Positions 1-5,876 of a stretch of 64,000 nucleotides of DNA are shown here, in pieces; the stretch's first letter is position 1; each line of letters begins with the position of its first letter. The position numbers and the translations under genes are program-made. Source of the DNA: Nitrospira defluvii (GTDB lineage Bacteria; Nitrospirota; Nitrospiria; Nitrospirales; Nitrospiraceae); assembly GCF_905220995.1 (NCBI RefSeq), contig NZ_CAJNBJ010000001.1:248001-312000 (forward strand), in the 5' to 3' direction. A model generated the notes under the pieces. The model saw nothing but the letters and a program-made list of their open reading frames with translations, made no database searches and was not told the DNA's origin.

Positions 1-1
1 A

Positions 2-1186
2 TTCGGATCGACCGGGTCCGGCAAACTCCTGTACGCCAAACCCTTCTTGAGTGCACCGAAGGCAACGGTCGGTGGGTACGCCGATGTGATGTACAACTCA
101 TTGTCCCGTCAGAACCTGGACAACCCCAGCCGCAATTCATTCGGTCAGCAACGGCTGGTACCCTTTATTTATGCCGACATTACCGACCACATCAAGTTTG
201 CCACTGAAATCGAGATCGAACGCGGCGGCCAGAATGCCCCGCAGAGCGGCGATGGATCTATGCAGATCGAATTCGCCCAATTGGACTATTTGATCGACGA
301 ATCCATCAACCTCCGCGCCGGCATTCTGCTCATGCCGGTCGGCAAATTTAACTTGCTGCACGACTCCCCGCTCAACGATCTTGTTGATCGACCGATGGTA
401 TCCCGCATTGTCATTCCCAGCACCTGGTTTGAGGCAGGAGCCGGTATCTACGGAACCTTGTATCCTTCGTCACGGTCGAAGCTGGACTATGAAGTCTATG
501 CCGTCAATGGAATGAGCCAGACCGCCGGTGGGATTACAGACCTTGGGGTACGTAGCGCGCGTGGCAGTGTCTCTCGGGATCGCGATGACAACAAGGCCGT
601 CGTGGGCCGCGTCGCCTTCAGCCCGATGTTAGGCATTGAAATCGCCGGATCCGGATACCATGGAGCATACAAGCCGGCGGCCGGAGCCGTGGGCGCGGGA
701 TACATCGATATGTTTGCATTGGACTGGACGCTCCAAAAAGGCCCGTTTGAAATCATCGGTGAGTCGGCCTGGACCAGAATCAGCAACAACAATGCGACGG
801 GCGTGGCCAACCGGGCCATCGGACCAGCCGGCATGCAAGGGTATTACGTTCAGGGGAATTATCACTTCATGCCGGAATTCCTCAAAAAATGGGCCCCCAG
901 CCGTTTCACCGACGCCTCTACATTCACAGCAGTCGTCCGGTGGGAACAGGTCAACACGGACACCGACGATCGCACCAAGCAGAACGCACTTGGTGGCCAG
1001 CGGAAGCTTGAGCGCTTGACCCTCGGCCTGAACTTCCGGCCGATCGAAGACACGGTGATCAAATTCGATTGGCAATTCAACACCCAGAAAGACGCCAAGG
1101 GGCTTGTCGCCGCCGGGGATCTCGGCACTGCAGGCAGCCCCATGAATGGAAACGGGTTCTTGATCCAAGCAGCCACGTACTTCTAA
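2..1186 (+). CDS. Outer-membrane beta-barrel (porin-like) protein, 5' end outside the window
   Basis: The reading frame is open from base 2, so the N-terminus, with any signal peptide, lies upstream of the window; the TTG at 47 is not a credible start. The residues encoded before it (ending LLYAKPFLSAPKATVGGY) match the full-length paralogue at 32601-34085 at the same place (IYAKPFVNAPKAFVGGY). The protein has alternating hydrophobic/polar strands, many aromatic residues, the shared block NLRAGILLMPVGKFNLLHDS, and a C-terminal AATYF ending with a terminal Phe, typical of outer-membrane barrels. Its likely role is a channel or structural barrel in the outer membrane; the substrate is unknown. 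It heads a same-strand cluster with a lipoprotein, an FMN-binding protein and a membrane protein. Barrel fold is well supported, porin function is inferred. Confidence 0.75.
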   Translation, partial: FGSTGSGKLLYAKPFLSAPKATVGGYADVMYNSLSRQNLDNPSRNSFGQQRLVPFIYADITDHIKFATEIEIERGGQNAPQSGDGSMQIEFAQLDYLIDESINLRAGILLMPVGKFNLLHDSPLNDLVDRPMVSRIVIPSTWFEAGAGIYGTLYPSSRSKLDYEVYAVNGMSQTAGGITDLGVRSARGSVSRDRDDNKAVVGRVAFSPMLGIEIAGSGYHGAYKPAAGAVGAGYIDMFALDWTLQKGPFEIIGESAWTRISNNNATGVANRAIGPAGMQGYYVQGNYHFMPEFLKKWAPSRFTDASTFTAVVRWEQVNTDTDDRTKQNALGGQRKLERLTLGLNFRPIEDTVIKFDWQFNTQKDAKGLVAAGDLGTAGSPMNGNGFLIQAATYF

Positions 1187-1198
1187 CCGGATTCTCGG

Positions 1199-1226
1199 CC
1201 AGGCCGTCCCGATCGGGATGGCCTGG
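1199..1226. terminator. 28-bp near-perfect palindrome behind the barrel gene
   Basis: CCAGGCC-TCCCGATCGGGA-GGCCTGG forms two 14-base arms with a single G/T mismatch and essentially no loop, 12 bases after the stop codon of the barrel gene and 20 bases before the lipoprotein start. There is no U-tract, so it is not a classical intrinsic terminator. It could be an mRNA-stabilising 3' hairpin, a weak terminator or a protein-binding site. Confidence 0.4.
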
Positions 1227-1245
1227 CTGAACTGAATGAGATGGT

Positions 1246-1707
1246 ATGACACAACGCCACCGCAGACTCAGCTTCATTCTGCTTCCCTCGCTCTTGACCG
1301 CTTGCGCAGCGATGGGCGGCACGCAAGAACGATTCGCCGTCTGCAGTTACGACCATGCCTGGGAGGCCGCGCTTGAGGCAGTCAAAGATCGTGCGATTGC
1401 CCGGCAGGATAAGACTGCAGGCGTGATCGACACGGCATGGCTTGAAATCTCGATGCCGGGACGGACCTTTGGTGCTTTCCAACGAGACTTGGGAGACAGC
1501 AGAGATCGGTCCCGGATTTCCCTGACAGTCAAACGGCTGGACGACGTAACCAAAATAGGTTTCATCGAAGAGCGACAGCGGTGGGCCTTCCGCGGCGGAT
1601 CACGCCTCTTCGGCTGGACCGATACTGAGCCCTCTGCTGAAGTCATGACTGATGTGCAGAACCGCTTGAACAGCAAATTGAAGGAGCACGGATGTTCAGT
1701 ACAGTGA
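1246..1707 (+). CDS. Small predicted lipoprotein, unknown function
   Basis: A 153-aa protein with a basic N-terminus, a hydrophobic stretch and a lipobox LLTAC near residue 20, so it is expected to be lipidated and membrane anchored. The mature part has about 130 residues with no family I recognise; it contains a central charged region and a final Cys close to the C-terminus. It sits 59 bases after the barrel gene, and its 3' end overlaps the start of the FMN-binding gene by 16 bases, which suggests translational coupling. I infer it belongs to the same envelope complex or pathway as its neighbours, but nothing in the sequence proves this. Confidence 0.7.
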   Translation: MTQRHRRLSFILLPSLLTACAAMGGTQERFAVCSYDHAWEAALEAVKDRAIARQDKTAGVIDTAWLEISMPGRTFGAFQRDLGDSRDRSRISLTVKRLDDVTKIGFIEERQRWAFRGGSRLFGWTDTEPSAEVMTDVQNRLNSKLKEHGCSVQ

Positions 1708-2378
1708 GTGCGTACCGCACCTTGATCACAATCGTCTTGCTGATGACCTCATCAATCCCGGCTCTGGCAACGGAGAAAGTTTGGGACAACGAATTGCGCC
1801 GCTTTCTGAAAGACGACGACTTCAAGTACGAAGAGTTCATGACGGAGGAGGAGGCCGTCAAGACCATCCTCCCGAAATCTCAACATGTCCGCAAGGAAAT
1901 GATTCGCCTCGCGCAAGACAAAAAAGAACTGATCGAACAACGCATCGGCTGGAAGTTCCCGGAAGACTCCTTCGACCTGTATATCGGAGAGACTGGAGGC
2001 AAGGTCGATGGATATGCCATGATCCACAACACCATCGGCAAATATAAGCCCATGACGTATATGGTTGGTGTGGATGCCAAAGGCAATTGCACCGATGTCG
2101 AATTGCTAGTGTTTCGAGATGCAAAGGGCAGCGAAGTTGGAAAGAAGCGATTCAACTCTCAGTATGACGGCAAGACCGTCTCGGACCCCATCCGCATCAA
2201 CAAAGACATTATCAACATCAGCGGCGCAACCATGTCCGTCCGTTCAATGAACGCCGGCGTCAAACGAGTTTTGGTGCTGGTTGACGAGTTTTATTTGAAG
2301 CCGGCCGGCTTGGGCAGCGACACCGTGGCAGTGCAGAAGGCCGAGCGAGGGCTGTTGGGGACCCTGTTCGGCAACTAA
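1692..2378 (+). CDS. Exported FMN-binding domain protein
   Basis: 228 aa. An N-terminal signal peptide (hydrophobic segment ending ALA-TE near residue 27) points to export. The C-terminal half resembles the FMN-binding domain of RnfG/NqrC-type proteins and carries the SGAT core (NISGATMSVRSM) at which ApbE-type flavin transferases attach FMN to Thr. The usual Asp upstream of this core is displaced by two residues (D-I-I-N-I-S-G-A-T). The start at 1692 has a good AAGGAG six bases upstream and lies inside the end of the lipoprotein gene. Expected role: one-electron transfer on the outer face of the inner membrane or in the periplasm. No apbE gene is visible here. Partner identity is inferred from the neighbouring barrel and membrane protein. 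Confidence 0.75.
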   Translation: MFSTVSAYRTLITIVLLMTSSIPALATEKVWDNELRRFLKDDDFKYEEFMTEEEAVKTILPKSQHVRKEMIRLAQDKKELIEQRIGWKFPEDSFDLYIGETGGKVDGYAMIHNTIGKYKPMTYMVGVDAKGNCTDVELLVFRDAKGSEVGKKRFNSQYDGKTVSDPIRINKDIINISGATMSVRSMNAGVKRVLVLVDEFYLKPAGLGSDTVAVQKAERGLLGTLFGN

Positions 2379-2401
2379 GGACGTCGAGGCTCTGCACTGG
2401 C

Positions 2402-2932
2402 ATGCGAAATTTCAATACCCGATTCCGCCTGCGTGATTCGGATCGTCACATCAGGCTGCTGTACACGCAATTCCTCTTTCTCATGCTAGTGGGGTTTCTT
2501 TTTTCGTTCTTCTGGGCTCACAGCATGACCGGCCTCTCCCCCCAAGGGATTGCTGCTCACTATCGCGGCTCCGATGCCACCTTCGGCGAACCAATGTCGT
2601 TTCGTGAATTGGCGGAAGTCACACACTTTCACCTGTTCACCATGCCGGTGGTGTTCATGATCCTCGTTCATGTGCTGTATCTGACAAATGCAAGTCACGC
2701 GACGAAGGTATGGATCTCGTGGCTCTCGTTCGCCGGGGTAGGGCTCGATTTGGTCTCCCCTTGGCTCATCAGTTATGTATCTCCGATCTTCGTCCTGACG
2801 ATGTTGACGGGGGATACGCTCATGATGTTGTCGTTTCTCGTGATGATGTGGATCCCGTTGCATGAAATGTGGATCCTGAAACAACCGCTCATGGCTGGCA
2901 AACATGGGGACGGGCATAAGCCCCCACCCTAA
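2402..2932 (+). CDS. Four-helix, histidine-rich integral membrane protein
   Basis: 176 aa with four hydrophobic segments at about 18-38, 79-95, 103-126 and 129-157. Histidines lie at helix ends or inside helices (H40, H75, H77, H90, H154); H75/H90 on one helix is close to the spacing seen for stacked b-hemes in cytochrome b-type proteins, so a heme-binding quinol or flavin electron-transfer role is conceivable. I do not recognise the family. It begins 23 bases after the FMN-binding gene, on the same strand, and is followed by a hairpin at 2971-3007 that probably ends the unit. Membrane nature is directly visible; heme binding is a hypothesis. Confidence 0.6.
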   Translation: MRNFNTRFRLRDSDRHIRLLYTQFLFLMLVGFLFSFFWAHSMTGLSPQGIAAHYRGSDATFGEPMSFRELAEVTHFHLFTMPVVFMILVHVLYLTNASHATKVWISWLSFAGVGLDLVSPWLISYVSPIFVLTMLTGDTLMMLSFLVMMWIPLHEMWILKQPLMAGKHGDGHKPPP

Positions 2933-2970
2933 ACACCTATTCTCCATACAGAGGCCAGAGGTCATTCGCC

Positions 2971-3013
2971 CAGAGCCCAGGATCGAGCCACACGGTCCTG
3001 GGCTCTGTTATTT
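2971..3013 (+). terminator. Perfect 12-bp stem hairpin after the membrane-protein gene
   Basis: CAGAGCCCAGGA at 2971-2982 pairs perfectly with TCCTGGGCTCTG at 2996-3007, and is followed by a weak T-rich run (TTATTT). It most likely terminates the cluster above. It sits only 18 bases before the HD-GYP start codon, with the GGGAGG ribosome site immediately behind it, so it could also limit expression of that gene. Confidence 0.6.
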
Positions 3014-3025
3014 GGGAGGCATCTC

Positions 3026-3775
3026 ATGCATCGACCAGCAGTCCCAATCAATGCCGCGACACAACTGATCCAGGAGGCCTGCCAACAACTTGGCAACCTG
3101 GACACTCTTGAACTTTCCCAGGACGCGCTGGAATCAGTTCGCATCATTCAGCTTCAACGGTTAGCCCGTCAAATCGAAGCCTCGATCCCCGGCCACTTCG
3201 GTCACGGTGAACGCACTGCGCACTATGCCCTCCTGCTTGCCAAACACATCGGTCTGGACCGACAACAGTGCCTCGACCTGCACTATGCGGCATTGCTGCA
3301 CGACATCGGACTGCTGACACTACCAGGGCACCTCCGCGACGACACCGTCCCTCATTCATCACACGACTATGCCCTCCTCCAAAGTCACCCCAGGGATGGC
3401 GCAGCCCTTCTTGCTGCCTTTTCGTTTCTCTGCGAACCAGCACGGCTGATCGCCCATCACCATGAGCGATGGGATGGTGCTGGGTATCCCTATGGGCTTC
3501 GAGGCGTTTACATTCCTGTCGGGGCCAGACTCCTGGCTATCGCAGATGTGTTCGACACCATTGCCTCCCGCTCGACGTCATGGCACACCGCCCTGCGTGC
3601 CTTACTCGCCTCCGCTGGATCCCAATTTGACCCCGATCTCTGTTCCACATTCTGCGCCTTGCTCTCCGAGCAGGATGCGCGCCAGCAGGCCGACGACCGA
3701 GCACTATTCAACCCATCCACTGAAGCGGGGCCAGAAGCCCCATGCCCCGCCGCCGCAACTTTCAGGACGTGCTGA
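3026..3775 (+). CDS. HD-GYP domain protein, probable cyclic di-nucleotide phosphodiesterase
   Basis: 249 aa. The HD-GYP signatures are all present in order: a His-Gly-Glu entry (GHGERTAHYALLLA, about 58), the metal pair in LLHDIGLL (about 92), and HHERWDGAGYPYGL (about 145) followed by ARLLAIADVFD. This family hydrolyses cyclic di-GMP (or related cyclic dinucleotides) in the cytoplasm. The first 45 residues are helical and show no receiver or sensor domain, so the input signal is unclear. The C-terminal 50 residues are low-complexity and poorly conserved. The start has GGGAGG eight bases upstream. It is followed at 23 bases by an AraC-type regulator on the same strand. Confidence 0.85.
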   Translation: MHRPAVPINAATQLIQEACQQLGNLDTLELSQDALESVRIIQLQRLARQIEASIPGHFGHGERTAHYALLLAKHIGLDRQQCLDLHYAALLHDIGLLTLPGHLRDDTVPHSSHDYALLQSHPRDGAALLAAFSFLCEPARLIAHHHERWDGAGYPYGLRGVYIPVGARLLAIADVFDTIASRSTSWHTALRALLASAGSQFDPDLCSTFCALLSEQDARQQADDRALFNPSTEAGPEAPCPAAATFRTC

Positions 3776-3798
3776 GCGCACAGGGAAGGAGACACCAC

Positions 3799-4374
3799 AT
3801 GACGACCAAACCCTCTCCATCACCACATTTTGCAGACCGTCTACACATGCTTGCTGCCGAGCTTCGAACACAGTCACCCGAATGGGCGGATCGATTGGAG
3901 CAAGTCCGAACAGAGCACGAACTGCGTGCTCTCGTCTGCGATCTCTTCAACCTGTCACATACCATCCTCTCACATGGGTCATATCTTCCTGCTCCGCCTA
4001 CACTCCCTGCGCGCATCAAAGCATTCATCAGCGACAATCTCCACCGAGGAATGAGTCTCAAAGAGCTGGCACAATTCCTAGGTTACTCAGAAAAATACTG
4101 TTCCGATTTGTTCTCCAAAATGATGGGCGAACCCTTTTCGACTTATCTGCGCCGGTACCGGATCGAGCGCGGGAGTAGACTGCTTCGCACCAGCGGTCAG
4201 ACGCTGCCAGAAATCGCGGCGAGCTTAGGGTTCAGTGACCAATTCGCCTTCAGTCATTTCTTCAAGCGAGCGACCGGACACTCCCCGATGGAGTTACGGA
4301 TGCGCCACATCCGGCAGCAACCCCGCCAGGGTATTCATCCATTCCGGTACTCCTCATCCGACAGTTCTGCGTAG
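3799..4374 (+). CDS. AraC-family transcriptional regulator
   Basis: 191 aa from the ATG at 3799, which has GGAAGGAG eight bases upstream; an upstream in-frame ATG at 3742 lies inside the HD-GYP gene and lacks a ribosome site. The C-terminal ~100 residues form the two helix-turn-helix motifs of AraC regulators: MSLKELAQFLGYSEKYCSD and a second ending FAFSHFFKRATGHSP. The N-terminal ~75 residues are helical and too short for the usual cupin sensor domain. It may be co-transcribed with the HD-GYP gene. Target genes are unknown. Confidence 0.85.
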   Translation: MTTKPSPSPHFADRLHMLAAELRTQSPEWADRLEQVRTEHELRALVCDLFNLSHTILSHGSYLPAPPTLPARIKAFISDNLHRGMSLKELAQFLGYSEKYCSDLFSKMMGEPFSTYLRRYRIERGSRLLRTSGQTLPEIAASLGFSDQFAFSHFFKRATGHSPMELRMRHIRQQPRQGIHPFRYSSSDSSA

Positions 4375-4584
4375 ACTGGGAGGCCGTGATCGAGCACCGG
4401 CTTGCAGGACCGTCTGCACACACGTTCCTGCAGACCGGCGCACTGCGGCCATACCTGGAACCGGCTAAAAAACCGGCTGGCATGCCAGGCCGAGGGATAA
4501 GAGAATTGTTAGGAAAAAAGAGTGGCAGGCCGATCGGCACTTCTGTTCAAGAAACGCCGACCGGCGTGGGATGAGAGAGGTCAG

Positions 4585-5061
4585 TTACGACTTGCCTGCA
4601 ATCTGCTCGGCCAGATATCGCTCCAGCCCTACCTGCGAGATCGTGCGAAGATGGGTCTCAAACCACTCGATATGCTCTTCAGTATCGACGATCATTTCCT
4701 CCAACCGATGTCGCGTGGTGTAATCCCCGACCTTCACGCAGTGCACGATTCCACCTCGCAATGCATCTGCATCTTCGCGCTCGAACGCCAAGTCAGCCTC
4801 GAACAACTCCGGCACCTTCTTGCCCACGGCTACCGCATCCAGACGATCCATTGCCGGGGCGCCACCGAGGTACAAGATATGATCGATAAGGCCTGAGGAA
4901 TGGCTGACTTCCTCTTGCGCCAAGTGGCTATAATGCTCGTGCAGTCGACCATATCCCCAATGCTTGCAGAGTGCCGCGTGCAGCAGATACTGGTGCACCG
5001 CCGTGAGCTCGCTGACCAACACCTTATTCAGAATCTCGAGAACTCCCTCTTTCGCTTTCAT
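4585..5061 (-). CDS. bfr: Bacterioferritin subunit, ferroxidase-type, lacking the heme methionine
   Basis: 158 aa when started at the ATG at 5061, which matches the paralogue upstream (MKAK...); an ATG at 5079 would add six residues. Ferritin four-helix fold. Compared by position with E. coli Bfr the di-iron ligands E18, E51, H54, E94 and H130 are present, but position 127 is Thr rather than Glu and the heme-ligating Met52 is Val. It stores and oxidises iron in the cytoplasm. It is 35 bases behind the second bacterioferritin gene in the same direction. The pair is best read as two subunit types of one mixed shell. Confidence 0.85.
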   Translation of the reverse strand: MKAKEGVLEILNKVLVSELTAVHQYLLHAALCKHWGYGRLHEHYSHLAQEEVSHSSGLIDHILYLGGAPAMDRLDAVAVGKKVPELFEADLAFEREDADALRGGIVHCVKVGDYTTRHRLEEMIVDTEEHIEWFETHLRTISQVGLERYLAEQIAGKS

Positions 5062-5096
5062 CCCTGCCCCCATAACCACGCCGATCTGGCGCTTCG

Positions 5097-5573
5097 TTAG
5101 CTGTCCTTGTTAATCTGCTCGGCCAGATAATTCTCGAGACCGATCTGTTTGATCGTCTCCATTTGCGTCTCGATCCAGTCGATATGCGCATCTACATCTT
5201 TGGCCATGTCCTCAAGCATGTGCCTGGTTGTAAAATCACCGACCTTTGCACAATGGGTGACCCCGTCGCTCAACAACGTCAGCATTTCCTGTTCGGCCTT
5301 GAGATCGAGCTTCAACTGCTCAGCAACCGTTTCTCCGATATGCACGGTATTCATCCGCTGAACGTTGGGCACGCCCTCAAGATACAAAATGTGGCTGATC
5401 AATTCGTCGGCATCCTTCATCTCATCGATGCTACGCTCCCTCACTTTGTGGTGAAGCCGCTCGTATCCCCAGTTCGCGCACATCTTCGCATGGACGAAAT
5501 ATTGATTGATCGCGGTGAGATCAGCCGTCAGCACTTTATTCAGCAATTCGATCACACCCTGTTTCGCTTTCAT
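5097..5573 (-). CDS. bfr: Bacterioferritin subunit, heme-binding type with degraded ferroxidase centre
   Basis: 158 aa, aligned end to end with E. coli bacterioferritin. It keeps Met52, the axial heme ligand at the subunit interface, but several di-iron ligands are changed: D18 instead of E, D54 instead of H, V127 instead of E, while E51, E94 and H130 remain. The start has GGAGG a few bases upstream. It is the first gene of a two-gene bfr unit. The substitutions are the mirror image of those in the downstream subunit, a division of labour known for two-gene bacterioferritins such as those of Neisseria. Mixed assembly is inferred. Confidence 0.85.
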   Translation of the reverse strand: MKAKQGVIELLNKVLTADLTAINQYFVHAKMCANWGYERLHHKVRERSIDEMKDADELISHILYLEGVPNVQRMNTVHIGETVAEQLKLDLKAEQEMLTLLSDGVTHCAKVGDFTTRHMLEDMAKDVDAHIDWIETQMETIKQIGLENYLAEQINKDS

Positions 5574-5876
5574 ATGTCCCTCCTTCCGGCCGTGAACACC
5601 CTCTGAATCCCGAGTCGGATGGCCCTGGTCGCTCCATGCTCACTGAACATATCCTACTCCTTACTTAGAGATTCTCGAAGCGATTGTCAACAAGAGAAGT
5701 ACGTAGTAATGAGGAGGGTTATCAACTTCGTCGAGAACGCTTCTCATTTCCTTCATCAGAACAACCGCGCGAGTCTATCGTGAACGCACAGCGGGTCAGA
5801 GTTTTGACACGCGGGGAGGTGAACAGAGGTGAGGAGGTGACTCGACCTACAGAGCCCAGAGATACGCCGAGACCGG
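5574..5876. promoter_or_regulatory. Intergenic region upstream of the bfr pair, with a GAGAA-N3-TTCTC inverted repeat
   Basis: About 300 bases between bfr (minus) and the 3' end of topA (minus). The minus strand has a TTGACA at about 5685-5690 but no convincing -10 at the right spacing. A perfect inverted repeat GAGAA-CGC-TTCTC lies at 5733-5745, and a related half (TTCTCGAAGCG) at 5672-5682. These could be operator sites for an iron- or peroxide-responsive regulator. No recognisable Fur box was seen. A plus-strand open frame here (5684-5944) has no coding character. Confidence 0.25.

Noticed and set aside
3462-4178. 238-aa open frame on the plus strand over the HD-GYP and AraC genes
   Set aside because: Shadow frame of two well-supported genes; no start context, low-complexity Pro/Ser/Arg-rich product.
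4375-4584. Palindromic bits (CTGGCATGCCAG, GCCGATCGGC) between AraC and bfr
   Set aside because: Short and not arranged as a terminator or repeat; no feature supported.
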